64,000 nt of DNA, taken from Microbacterium esteraromaticum (lineage in GTDB: Bacteria > Actinomycetota > Actinomycetes > Actinomycetales > Microbacteriaceae). A model generated the notes under the pieces. The model had not been told where the DNA came from, made no database searches, and worked only from the letters and a program-made list of their open reading frames with translations. Shown here piece after piece: positions 35,116 to 43,814 of the stretch (positions are counted from its first letter, which is position 1; each line of letters begins with the position of its first letter). The stretch is taken from positions 2,232,001 to 2,296,000 of the forward strand of contig NZ_JAFBBS010000001.1 in the NCBI RefSeq assembly GCF_016907315.1, written 5' to 3'. The translations under genes and the position numbers were made by a program.

Positions 35116-36612
35116 GTGACTGCGTACGTCTCGGCTTTCGATCTGTTCTCCATCGGTGTAGGACCGTCGAGCTCGCATACCGTCGGCCCGATGCGCGCCG
35201 GTGTCGATTTCGCGGATCGCCTGCGCGCCGAGGGGCGGATCGGCCACATCGCGCGCGTGCGCTGCGAGCTCTTCGGCTCGCTGGGGGCGACTGGTCTGGG
35301 CCACGGAACCCCGGATGCTGTCGTCGCGGGCCTGCAGGGGCTGCACCCCGAGACCTGCGATCCGGCCGCCGTCCGCGAGCTGTGGAGCCGCTGGCCCGCG
35401 GGCCGCGATCTGCTGCTGGCGGGGGAGCACAGCATCCGGTTCGAGAAGGACGACATCGCCTTCGTGCCCCGCACCCGTCTGCCGGGCCACCCCAATGCGA
35501 TGACGCTGCACGCCCTCGACGCCGATGGGGCGCCGGTGCTCGAGCAGACCTACTACTCCGTCGGCGGCGGCTTCATCCGCCGTGACGGCGAAGAGGCGCG
35601 CGTCGCCGCGGCTCCCCAGCCCTACCCCTACGACACGGCCGAAGAGCTGCTTGTCCTGTGCGATGAGACCGGCATGTCGATCGCCGAGATCGCCCGCGCC
35701 AACGAGATGGCGGTCCGCACCGAAGAGGAGGTCGCGGCCGGACTCGACGCGATCTGGGACGCCATGGCCTCGTGCGTCGACGCCGGCCTGCACTCCGAGG
35801 GCACGCTGCCGGGCATCCTCAAGGTGAAGCGGCGCGCGGGCGACATCCGTCAGCAGCTCGAGGCCTCGGAGGCCGAGGGGCATGCGGCCCTGCCTGGGGA
35901 GTGGCTCGGTGCCTTCGCCCTCGCCGTCAACGAGGAGAACGCGGCCGGCGGCCGCGTGGTCACCGCTCCCACGAACGGTGCCGCCGGCATCCTCCCCGCC
36001 GTGGCGATGTACTGGTGGCGCTTCCTCGCCGATTCGGGCCTCGGCGTCGGCAACGCTGTGACCCCGCACGGTGAGCTGGTCGGCAGCGCCCTGCTGGGCT
36101 TCCGCAACGAGCAGGCGGCTCTCCCCGCGGGTGAGCCGCTCGACGAGGCGGCGGTGGCCGAGGCGAACCGCCGCCGCGGCATCCGGCGATTCCTGCTCAC
36201 GGCGACCGCGCTCGGATCGCTGTTCAAGGCCAACGCGTCGATCTCCGGTGCCGAGGGCGGCTGCCAGGCCGAGGTCGGCTCGGCGTGCGCGATGGCCGCC
36301 GGCGGCCTCACCGCCGTGATGGGCGGCACGGTGCGCCAGATCGAGAACGCCGCCGAGATCGCCATGGAACACCACCTGGGTCTCACCTGCGACCCCATCG
36401 GCGGGCTGGTGCAGATCCCGTGCATCGAGCGCAACGCGATCGCCGCCTCGACCGCCGTCACGGCCGCACGTCTCGCGCTGCGCGGAGATGGTCACCACTA
36501 TGTGTCGCTGGACGCCGTCGTCGAGACCATGCGTCAGACCGGCCTCGATATGTCGACGAAGTACAAGGAGACCAGCGAGGGCGGCCTCGCGGTGAACGTC
36601 ATCGAGTGCTGA
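35116..36612 (+). CDS. sdaA: L-serine ammonia-lyase (serine deaminase), single-chain iron-sulfur type
   Basis: A 498-residue enzyme turning L-serine into pyruvate and ammonia. The N-terminal beta domain ([22 protein letters not shown]) and C-terminal alpha domain are fused, as in the single-chain bacterial type. The cysteines that hold the catalytic [4Fe-4S] cluster fit the family spacing: Cys383 (GGCQAEVG), Cys425 (TCDPIGG) and Cys436 (IPCIERN). TAGGCT stands six bases before the GTG start, so the mRNA is probably leaderless. Confidence 0.95.
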   Translation: MTAYVSAFDLFSIGVGPSSSHTVGPMRAGVDFADRLRAEGRIGHIARVRCELFGSLGATGLGHGTPDAVVAGLQGLHPETCDPAAVRELWSRWPAGRDLLLAGEHSIRFEKDDIAFVPRTRLPGHPNAMTLHALDADGAPVLEQTYYSVGGGFIRRDGEEARVAAAPQPYPYDTAEELLVLCDETGMSIAEIARANEMAVRTEEEVAAGLDAIWDAMASCVDAGLHSEGTLPGILKVKRRAGDIRQQLEASEAEGHAALPGEWLGAFALAVNEENAAGGRVVTAPTNGAAGILPAVAMYWWRFLADSGLGVGNAVTPHGELVGSALLGFRNEQAALPAGEPLDEAAVAEANRRRGIRRFLLTATALGSLFKANASISGAEGGCQAEVGSACAMAAGGLTAVMGGTVRQIENAAEIAMEHHLGLTCDPIGGLVQIPCIERNAIAASTAVTAARLALRGDGHHYVSLDAVVETMRQTGLDMSTKYKETSEGGLAVNVIEC

Positions 36613-36657
36613 CCGTTTGCTCCCCCGAGATGGCGTTCTCGGGCGGATAATCGACGC

Positions 36658-37413
36658 ATGACGAACCCCGATGCCGTCGTCGTCGACGGGTTGCGCGTGC
36701 GGCGCGGGCACCACGCGGTGCTCGACGGGCTGTCGCTGCGCATCCCCCGCGGACAGGTGATCGGGCTGCTCGGTCCGTCGGGCTGCGGCAAGACGACGCT
36801 GATGCGCTCGATCGTCGGGGTGCAGCGCATCCACGGCGGCACCGTGACCGTGCTCGGAGCACCGGCCGGATCGCGTGCGCTGCGGCACCGGGTCTCGTAC
36901 GGCACGCAGGGCTCGGCGGTCTACGACGACCTCAGCGTGCGCGAGAACCTGCGCTACTTCGCATCGGTCCTCGGGGCGCCCCGGACCGACGTCGCCGAGG
37001 TGATCGAAAGGGTCGGGCTGAGCGCGCAGGCGCAGCAGCGGGTCGCCGACCTCAGCGGCGGTCAGCAGAATCGCGTCTCGCTCGCCGCGGCGCTGCTCGG
37101 CGATCCCGAGCTGGTCGTGCTCGACGAGCCGACCGTCGGGCTCGATCCGGTGCTGCGGGCGGAGCTGTGGGCACTGTTCAGGGACATCGCCGACGGCGGC
37201 ACGACCATGCTCGTGTCGAGTCACGTCATGGACGAGGCTCTGCGCTGCGACCGGCTGCTGCTCATGCGCGACGGCCGAATCATCGCCGACACCACGCCAC
37301 GAGAGCTGCTCGTCGACACGGGTCAGACCGACGCCGAGAGCGCCTTCCTCGTCGTCATCGAACGCGACGCGGGCCATGAGACGAGACGGTCGCGACGGGA
37401 GGTCGGGCGATGA
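36658..37413 (+). CDS. ABC transporter ATP-binding protein (ABC-2 exporter type)
   Basis: A 251-residue ATPase with Walker A GPSGCGKT (about 40-47), signature LSGGQQNR and Walker B LVVLDEPTVGLDP, plus the H-loop in VSSHVMDEA. It resembles ATPases of DrrA/NodI-like exporters for drugs or lipids. GATAAT ends six bases before the ATG, a strong leaderless promoter. Its stop overlaps the permease start (ATGA). Confidence 0.9.
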   Translation: MTNPDAVVVDGLRVRRGHHAVLDGLSLRIPRGQVIGLLGPSGCGKTTLMRSIVGVQRIHGGTVTVLGAPAGSRALRHRVSYGTQGSAVYDDLSVRENLRYFASVLGAPRTDVAEVIERVGLSAQAQQRVADLSGGQQNRVSLAAALLGDPELVVLDEPTVGLDPVLRAELWALFRDIADGGTTMLVSSHVMDEALRCDRLLLMRDGRIIADTTPRELLVDTGQTDAESAFLVVIERDAGHETRRSRREVGR

Positions 37414-38144
37414 CCTTCCGCCGCACTCTCGCGACCGCAGGGCGCGTGCTCAGCCAGCTGCGTCACGACCCGCGGTCGATCGCCCTCATGCTCGTCGCGC
37501 CGAGCCTGCTCGTCGGTCTGTTCGCCTGGCTGTTCTCGGATCAGGACGGTGTCTTCGACCGTTTCGGCGGGGCGATCCTCGCGCTGTTCCCCTTCATCGT
37601 GATGTTTCTGATCACGTCGATCACGACCCTTCGCGAGCGGCGCTCGGGCACGCTCGAGCGACTGATGACGACACCGCTCGGCAAAGCCGACTTCATCATC
37701 GGCTATGCGCTGGCGTTCGGGGCGATGGCTGTTCTGCAGGCGATCGTCACGGTCGCCTTCGCCGTGTACGTATGCGGCCTTGAGGTCGACGGTCCGCTCT
37801 GGCAGCTCGGTCTCGTCGCCGTGGTGGATGCCGTGCTCGGAACGGCCCTCGGTCTGCTGGCGAGCGCGTTCGCGCAGACGGAGTTCCAGGCCGTGCAGTT
37901 CATGCCGGTGCTGGTCTTTCCGCAGATCATTCTCGGCGGGCTCTTCATGCCGCGCGACCAGATGCCCGACGTGCTCTACGCCATCTCGCAGTGGCTGCCG
38001 CTGAGCCACGCGATCGATGCGATCCAGGCTGTCACCGCCGGTGACGAGGGGTGGGATGTCGGCGCACCGCTGCTGATCGTCGCGGCATTCGCCGTCGGAT
38101 GCCTGGTGCTGGCGCCCCTGACGCTGCGCCGTCGCACCGCATGA
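37410..38144 (+). CDS. ABC-2 type transporter permease
   Basis: A 244-residue membrane protein with six predicted helices, beginning near residues 25-50 (IALMLVAPSLLVGLFAWLFS). The ABC-2 signature appears late in the chain (FVQFMPVLVFPQIILGGLFMP-like segment followed by PLSHAIDAIQAVTAG). With the overlapping ATPase it forms a dimeric exporter of the DrrAB/NodIJ kind. The substrate is unknown; no biosynthetic or regulatory neighbour points to one. Confidence 0.88.
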   Translation: MTFRRTLATAGRVLSQLRHDPRSIALMLVAPSLLVGLFAWLFSDQDGVFDRFGGAILALFPFIVMFLITSITTLRERRSGTLERLMTTPLGKADFIIGYALAFGAMAVLQAIVTVAFAVYVCGLEVDGPLWQLGLVAVVDAVLGTALGLLASAFAQTEFQAVQFMPVLVFPQIILGGLFMPRDQMPDVLYAISQWLPLSHAIDAIQAVTAGDEGWDVGAPLLIVAAFAVGCLVLAPLTLRRRTA

Positions 38145-38181
38145 CGGATCCGGATGCCCGTGCGCCTGGCATCCGGATCCG
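38145..38181. terminator. Bidirectional terminator between convergent genes
   Basis: CGGATCCGGATGCC (38145-38158) pairs perfectly with GGCATCCGGATCCG (38168-38181) around nine bases, directly after the permease stop and just beyond the stop of the small secreted protein on the other strand. Confidence 0.8.
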
Positions 38182-38192
38182 GGTGGTGCAGA

Positions 38193-38612
38193 TCAGCCGA
38201 ACTCGACGCCGCACGCCATGTAGGCGCCCATGATCTCGTCGCCGTAGGCGGAGAACACCAGGTCGATGCCCTTGCCGTCGCTGTCGAGGTGGTCGTTCGG
38301 GTTGTGCGCGAGCAGGGTGCCGTCCTGCCCGTTCGCGCCCTTCACCTTGACCGTGAACGATGCCGGGCCGTCGTACTCGTCCAGGATGCACTCGGCCTGC
38401 TCCTGCGTGTAGCCCATGCCGACGCCCTCCATGACGACGTCTTCGACGACGAGAGTCCACCAGCTCTGCGAGTTCTTGCCGGCCGCCGCGTTGCCCTGGT
38501 CGGAGCGGTTCGGGTTGAAGCAGTCGTGTGCCGAGGCGGCCATGCCCCCTCCGAGCACGAGCGCGGCCGTGAGGCCGAGGGTCGTGCCGGCGTACGTGAG
38601 GAACTTCTTCAT
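38193..38612 (-). CDS. Small secreted protein of unknown function
   Basis: A 139-residue exported protein. A Sec signal peptide (MKKFLTYAGTTLGLTAALVL...AASA) is followed by a mature chain of about 110 residues with three cysteines (HDCFNPN, AECILDEY, MACGVEFG) and aromatic, Asn/Gly-rich stretches (NSQSWWTLVVEDVV). No family is recognised. An AAAGGAAG site precedes the ATG. The gene stands alone between the exporter terminator and hrpB. Confidence 0.7.
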   Translation of the reverse strand: MKKFLTYAGTTLGLTAALVLGGGMAASAHDCFNPNRSDQGNAAAGKNSQSWWTLVVEDVVMEGVGMGYTQEQAECILDEYDGPASFTVKVKGANGQDGTLLAHNPNDHLDSDGKGIDLVFSAYGDEIMGAYMACGVEFG

Positions 38613-38747
38613 TGATGCTTCCTTTCGCCCGACGCAGTCGGTCCGTCCGCCGCGTCATCGAACGATCTTCCAGGGGCGACACGCGTAGAGCATCGGTGAG
38701 AGCACGGAGAAGCACACGGAGAAAACGCGCCCGGTACGCAGATGCGG

Positions 38748-41300
38748 TCAGTCGCGGGCGGCGCGTCGAGTGGTGTGCCTGGTGGGCGCGGCCGCCCATG
38801 GATCCTCGGGCCAGCGATGCTTCGGGTAGCGCCCCCGCATCTCTGCGCGCACCTGGGCGTAGGGTCCCGACCAGAACGACGCGAGATCGCCGGTGACGGC
38901 GAGCGGGCGCCCGGCTGGTGAGAGCAGGTGGAACAGCACGGGTACGCGACCGGCGGCGATCCGCGGTGTCTCGGCCCAGCCGAAGCACTCCTGCAGCTTG
39001 ACCGCGACGACGGGGCGTGCCTCGGGATCATCGAGCGGCGGGTAGGAGACCCGGATGTGCGAGCCGCTGGGCACCTCGAGCCGGTCGGGCGCGAGGGAGT
39101 CGAACTCGGTGGCTGCCGGCCAGGGCAGCAGCCGGCGCAGGGGTGCGGCGAGATCGATGCGTCCTGCGGGTGTGCCGTTCGCGAGAGCCGCGAGCTCGGG
39201 GTCGAGCCACTCCTCGAGCCGCGACAGCAGCCCGTCGTCGGACACGTCGGGCCAGGGCGAGCCGAGCTCACGGTGCAGCAGTGCCAGTCGGCGGCGCAGC
39301 TCGTCGGCGCCATCTGACCAGGTGAACACGTCGAGGCCGCGTGCGCGCACGGCCCGCTGCACGGCATCCCGTCCCTCCGCGGCCGAGGCGCGCACGGGCA
39401 CTGATGAGCGAATGATGGCTCCGACCCGTCGTTCGCGACGCGCGCTGACCCGCCCGTCCTGCAGCTGGGCCTCGATCTGATCGGTGATCAGATGATCGGC
39501 GGCACGCTCGACCTGCTGCTCGGTGATCGGCGCTGCAGCGCGGATGACCGCACCGGTGCCGGCGGCGATGCGCGCGCTCGCCCGCGCCACGTCGGCCACG
39601 GCGAGCCACTCGGCGTCGGCCAGCGGGCCGCCGACGCCCGCCCGGGTTCCGGATGCCAGCAGGAACGTCGCGCCGTCGGCCGAGCGCTCGACGCGTTTCG
39701 CGATGCGCTCAGGGAAGGCGAGCGCGACGACGAGGCCGACGCCGTCTCGGCCGCCGTGTTCCAGGCTGGGCGGGGCGAGGCGCAGGAGGCGCTCGACCTC
39801 ACGCGACCAGCGCTGCGCCTCGGGGCCGCGTCCGGATCGCAGCGCCGAGAGCGCCGCGACGATGTCGCCATCGCGCACCCGGATGTCGCCGCCCACCAGC
39901 GCGACGACCTCGGCAGCGGTTCGGGGCCCGGCGAGCGCCGAGCCGTCGCGCAGCGCGCGTGCCAGGCGCGGGTCTGTCGGGATCCGCGCGAGAGCTCGCC
40001 CCTCATCGGTCGCGCGGCCGTCGTCGTCGACCGCGCCCAGCGCATGCAGCACGGCGACGGCGTCGCGCAGACTGTCGGAGGGCAGCGCGTCGACGAGACG
40101 CAGGCCGGCTCCGCCCGGCGCGCCCCAGCAGGCGAGCAGCAGGGCCGCGTCGGTGAGGTCGGCGGTGGTGATCTCGGGCGCCGGTCGTGCCGGAGCTGCA
40201 GCATAGGTGCGTTCGTCGACGCATCGAACGACCGTGCCCGGCGCCTGACGGGTCGCTCGACCGGCGCGCTGGACGCAGGACGACCGGGATGCCGCTGTCG
40301 TCACCAGCCCGGTCATGCCCCGCGCCGCATCGCGCTGCGGCTGGCGGGCCAGGCAGCTGTCCACCACGAGCCGCGCCCCCGGTACCGTCAGCGACGACTC
40401 GGCGAGAGACGTCGTGACGATGATGCGGGGCTGGTCGTGCGGCCGGCGCCCTCGGATGACGGAATCCTGCGCGGCCGGTGGCAGCTGACCGTGCAGCTCT
40501 CGCACGTCGAACCCAGGCGCCAGATCGGCGATGCGACGGGCGACCTCAGCCACCTCGCGCGCGCCTGGCGCGAAGACGAGAGCATCGGCGCCGGCATCGT
40601 CACGGACGAGGGCCAGCGCAGCGGATGCCGCCGTGCGGGCGACGTGATCGAGGAACCCCCGGGTGACTCCTCGCTCGTCGAGCCTCGGCACCGGGCAGGG
40701 GGCCCACCGCTCCGCTAGCGGGTGAGCGGTCACGGTGTGCTCGACGACCGGAGCCGGTGCGTCGTCGGCGCCGATCACGGCGGCGATGCGCTGGGCGTCG
40801 AGAGTAGCCGACATCGCCACGAGCGTGAGGTCGTCGCGCAGCTCACGCACTTCGCCGAGCAGGCCGATGAGCAGATCGGTCTCGAGCGCCCGCTCGTGCA
40901 CCTCGTCGAGGATGACGGCGTCGACGCCGTCGAGGCCGGGGTCATCGAGCATCCGCCGCAGCAGAACCCCCGCCGTGACGAACTCGATCCGCGTCTCGCG
41001 ACCCACCGAGCGCTCGCCGCGGACGGTGAAGCCGACGCGGCCGCCGAGCGGAGAGCCGTCGAGCTGGGCGAGGCGACGGGCCGCAGCACGGGCGGCGACC
41101 CGGCGCGGCTGCGTGACGATCACGCGACCTGCACCACGCGATGCCAGTACGGGAGGAACGAGCGTCGTCTTGCCCGTGCCCGGTGGCGCGCTGATGACGA
41201 CCGCGGTGCTGGTGTCGAGGGCGGCGTCGACCTGGTCGAGCGCTGCCGCGAACGACAGGCCGGCACCGATACGGCCGAGGTCGAACGCAGCTGAGGTCAC
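38748..41300 (-). CDS. hrpB: ATP-dependent helicase HrpB
   Basis: An 850-residue DEAH/RHA superfamily 2 helicase. Motif I is SAPPGTGKTTLVPP, motif Ia VTQPRRVAARAAARR, motif II DEVH in ILDEVHERALETD, motif III SATLDAQR, and motif VI QRAGRATRQAPG. The HA2/OB regions and the HrpB C-terminal domain follow. Its cellular role is unclear; RNA processing is likely by family. CAGACT lies six bases before the GTG at 41300, which fixes this start over an upstream ATG. Confidence 0.92.
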   Translation of the reverse strand: MTSAAFDLGRIGAGLSFAAALDQVDAALDTSTAVVISAPPGTGKTTLVPPVLASRGAGRVIVTQPRRVAARAAARRLAQLDGSPLGGRVGFTVRGERSVGRETRIEFVTAGVLLRRMLDDPGLDGVDAVILDEVHERALETDLLIGLLGEVRELRDDLTLVAMSATLDAQRIAAVIGADDAPAPVVEHTVTAHPLAERWAPCPVPRLDERGVTRGFLDHVARTAASAALALVRDDAGADALVFAPGAREVAEVARRIADLAPGFDVRELHGQLPPAAQDSVIRGRRPHDQPRIIVTTSLAESSLTVPGARLVVDSCLARQPQRDAARGMTGLVTTAASRSSCVQRAGRATRQAPGTVVRCVDERTYAAAPARPAPEITTADLTDAALLLACWGAPGGAGLRLVDALPSDSLRDAVAVLHALGAVDDDGRATDEGRALARIPTDPRLARALRDGSALAGPRTAAEVVALVGGDIRVRDGDIVAALSALRSGRGPEAQRWSREVERLLRLAPPSLEHGGRDGVGLVVALAFPERIAKRVERSADGATFLLASGTRAGVGGPLADAEWLAVADVARASARIAAGTGAVIRAAAPITEQQVERAADHLITDQIEAQLQDGRVSARRERRVGAIIRSSVPVRASAAEGRDAVQRAVRARGLDVFTWSDGADELRRRLALLHRELGSPWPDVSDDGLLSRLEEWLDPELAALANGTPAGRIDLAAPLRRLLPWPAATEFDSLAPDRLEVPSGSHIRVSYPPLDDPEARPVVAVKLQECFGWAETPRIAAGRVPVLFHLLSPAGRPLAVTGDLASFWSGPYAQVRAEMRGRYPKHRWPEDPWAAAPTRHTTRRAARD

Positions 41301-41350
41301 CCGTCCAGTCTGCCTCTTCGCTCCCGGCGGCACGCACCGGCGCCACGACG

Positions 41351-41388
41351 CACGGGAGCCGCCTCGCGGCGGCGAGGCGGCTCCCGTG
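41351..41388 (-). terminator. 17-bp hairpin terminator of the flotillin transcript
   Basis: CACGGGAGCCGCCTCGC (41351-41367) pairs perfectly with its complement at 41372-41388 around a GGCG loop, just past the flotillin stop. Confidence 0.8.
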
Positions 41389-41398
41389 ATGCGGACGC

Positions 41399-43021
41399 TT
41401 ACGCGCCGGCGAACGGCTCCGCAGCGTCGTCGACCCGGCGCTCGACCACGGTCGATGTGGGCGCTGCGGTCGAGGCGGATGCCGCAGGCGGGGCATCCGT
41501 CGCCTGCGCGACCCCCGCACCGAAGCTGCGGCCGACGGCCTGGCCCTGGATGATCGCGGCGAGGTCGAGACCGGTCGCCGCGCTCACGCTGTCGAACACC
41601 GAGCGCATCGCCTTGGCGCTGTCTCCGCCGACCACGCTCGACGCCCCGTCTTCACCGGCTCCGCCGATGATCGACACGTTGCCGATGGCGGAGTAGCCCT
41701 TGGCGAACTCGGCCATGATCGACGGCAGCACCTCGAGCACGCGCTGCGAGAGGAATGCCTCCTGGTTCGAGGCGATGGCCTTGGCCTCCGCCTCGACCGC
41801 GGCGGCTCGGGCCTCACCCTCGGCGCGGATCGCCTCTGCCTCTGCGCTGGCGCGCAGGCGGCGTGCTTCGGCTTCGGCCTCGGCCTGTGCGCGAAGCGCG
41901 TTCGCGTCACCCGTGGCCTTCGCCTCGGCGGCGGCCGCCTCACCGGCAGCACGGGCCTTGTCGGCCTGCGCCTGCTGCTCGGCGATGCGGGTGCGCGCCT
42001 CTGCCTGCTTGACCTGCTCGATCGCGGCGGCCTCTGCCGCCTTCTCACGGGTGAACAGATCCGCCTGTGCACGGGTCTCGGCCTCGTACCGCTGAGCGTC
42101 GGCGACGCGCTTGACGTCGGCGTCGAGCTGAGCCTGCTTGTTCTCGGCCTGCTGCTGCAGAACGGCCTGCTCGGCCTGCGCGCGAGCGAGCTGCTCGGCC
42201 TGCTCGGCTTCCGCGCGAGCGCGGCCGATGCCGGCGTTGGCGTTGGCCGTGTTCGTGTCGAGCGCGGTCTGCTCGATCAGGTTGGCTTCCTGGTTGGCGA
42301 TGTTCTTCTGGTTGATCGCACGGTCGGCGTTGGTCTGCGAGATCTCTGCCGCCTGGCGCTTCGCCTGGATCTCGGGCGCGCCGAGCGACTGGATGTAGCC
42401 GACCTTGTCGGTGATGCCCTTGATCTGGAACGAGTCGAGGATCAGACCCTGCTCGGCCAGCTCCTGAGAGACGTCGGCGGCGATCTGGTCGGAGAACTTC
42501 TTGCGCTCGCGCATCAGCTCGACGACCGACAGCGTCGCGACGATGCCGCGCAGGGCGCCCTCGAGCTGCTCGGTGGTGAACTGCTCGATCGCCTTGTCCT
42601 GCGAGGCGAAGCGCTCGGCGGCGCGACGCACGTAGAGGGGGTCGGAGCCGATCTTGACGATCGCCACTCCGTCGACGTTGAGCGTGACGCTGTCGAGCGA
42701 CTGGGCCTCGGCGTTCAGCGACACCTGCCGCGAGCGCAGCGAGATGATCTCGTGGCGCTGCGTGATCGGGTTGACCAGCGACTTGCCGTTGACGATGACG
42801 GTGACCGGTGACTCTTCGGTCTCACCGCGGGTCGTGCCGTCGGCGGCGACGACCGTGCGCTGCACCTTCTGCTTGCGGCCCGAGATGACGAGCGCCTCGT
42901 CGGCGCGTGCGACCTTGATCCAGCTGCGTGCGAACAGCAGCAGGATCAATGTGATGACGATCGCGGCGGCGACCGCGATTCCGATGATGACCAGGATGCC
43001 GATTGCTCCGGCGAGCTCCAT
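41399..43021 (-). CDS. Flotillin-like SPFH/Band 7 protein
   Basis: A 540-residue membrane-scaffold protein. An N-terminal hydrophobic segment (about 5-30) anchors it; the SPFH/Band 7 domain spans about 35-230 (VNPITQRHEIISLRSRQVSL, LDSFQIKGITD). A very long Ala/Glu/Gln/Arg coiled coil (about 230-430, repeated EAxA blocks) drives oligomerisation, followed by a flexible Ala/Pro/Thr tail. Bacterial flotillins (FloT/YuaG type) organise membrane microdomains and influence fluidity and secretion. A GGAAGG site precedes the ATG. The MarR gene lies 54 bases upstream on the same strand and may be co-transcribed. Confidence 0.88.
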   Translation of the reverse strand: MELAGAIGILVIIGIAVAAAIVITLILLLFARSWIKVARADEALVISGRKQKVQRTVVAADGTTRGETEESPVTVIVNGKSLVNPITQRHEIISLRSRQVSLNAEAQSLDSVTLNVDGVAIVKIGSDPLYVRRAAERFASQDKAIEQFTTEQLEGALRGIVATLSVVELMRERKKFSDQIAADVSQELAEQGLILDSFQIKGITDKVGYIQSLGAPEIQAKRQAAEISQTNADRAINQKNIANQEANLIEQTALDTNTANANAGIGRARAEAEQAEQLARAQAEQAVLQQQAENKQAQLDADVKRVADAQRYEAETRAQADLFTREKAAEAAAIEQVKQAEARTRIAEQQAQADKARAAGEAAAAEAKATGDANALRAQAEAEAEARRLRASAEAEAIRAEGEARAAAVEAEAKAIASNQEAFLSQRVLEVLPSIMAEFAKGYSAIGNVSIIGGAGEDGASSVVGGDSAKAMRSVFDSVSAATGLDLAAIIQGQAVGRSFGAGVAQATDAPPAASASTAAPTSTVVERRVDDAAEPFAGA

Positions 43022-43075
43022 GGTGACCTTCCTTTCCCCCTCGTAGGTTTCAGGTCCACCCTGCCAGAGTCGAGG

Positions 43076-43507
43076 TCAGCGCATGCGGCGGAGCTTCTGC
43101 GTCAGTTCGAGCAGGGTCGCGAGCTCGGCGTCGTCGAGTGGCGACATCTTCTCGGCGATGGTGCGGCCGTGCACGGTCGCCAGCTGGCGGAACGCCTTCG
43201 CTCCGGCATCGGTCGCGGTGATCACCGCGCCGCGACCGTCGTCTGGATCGATCGTCTTCGTGATCAGCCCTCTGGCCACCATGCGGTCGATGAGCCTCGA
43301 GACGCTCGGCTGGCTGATGAGCGACTTCGCGGTGATGTCGCGCAGCCGCGAGGTCATGTCGGGAGCTCGCACGACCGTGAGCAGCACGTCGTACTCGCCC
43401 TGCGCGAGATCGGAACCATCGAAGTCGACGGCCATCTCGGCCAGCAGCTGATGCTGCGCGCGGAACAGGCTCTCCCACGCCTGAAGGGCGAGCTCACGGT
43501 CGGTCAT
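43076..43507 (-). CDS. MarR-family transcriptional regulator
   Basis: A 143-residue winged-helix regulator with the MarR core: LAQGEYDVLLTVVRAP, DITAKSLISQPSVSRLIDRM recognition helix, and the wing GLITKTIDPDDGRGAVITATDAG. MarR dimers usually respond to phenolic or oxidative signals. TACGCT stands six bases before the ATG at 43507, so the mRNA is probably leaderless. It precedes the flotillin gene and may control it. Confidence 0.87.
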   Translation of the reverse strand: MTDRELALQAWESLFRAQHQLLAEMAVDFDGSDLAQGEYDVLLTVVRAPDMTSRLRDITAKSLISQPSVSRLIDRMVARGLITKTIDPDDGRGAVITATDAGAKAFRQLATVHGRTIAEKMSPLDDAELATLLELTQKLRRMR

Positions 43508-43814
43508 GATCTCAGCGTACTGTCGGCCGGCGACGTCGGAGCGGCAGCAGTAAGGGCCGGTCGGAGAGGCTTCCGGCCGGCCCTTGTCCCTTGCACCAAA
43601 GAGAGTCCTGCAATCACATGCGGTGGATGCCACAGCAAAACATTCACCGTGCGACGAGTGTATAACGGCGAGATAACGAATGCAACGGTTTGATCACGAA
43701 GATGTTCGGGGAGCGCTGGTGAAGGTCGGGTCGTGCGTGTGAGAGCCCTGGCGTCTCCGCTCCCGGTCGTCACCTGGGGTGGCGTCCCGGTTCGCGAGAC
43801 GCCACCCGGCAGGC
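43508..43814. other. Intergenic region with a nucleotidase terminator and no gene
   Basis: No coding sequence is supported. GGGTGGCGTC (43777-43786) with GACGCCACCC (43798-43807) is a hairpin that terminates the leftward nucleotidase transcript. ATAACG occurs twice 11 bases apart (43662-43667, 43673-43678) in an AT-rich patch, a possible regulator site. A GGGCCGG/CCGGCCC hairpin lies at 43554-43583. Confidence 0.5.

Noticed and set aside
34936..37377. An 813-codon open frame antisense to sdaA and the ABC ATPase gene
   Set aside because: Both plus-strand genes carry intact catalytic motifs; the antisense frame also runs through tRNA-Arg and a terminator.
43554..43583. GGGCCGG/CCGGCCC hairpin as an sRNA terminator
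   Set aside because: No upstream promoter on that strand could be identified and the hairpin is short; GC-rich chance pairing is likely.
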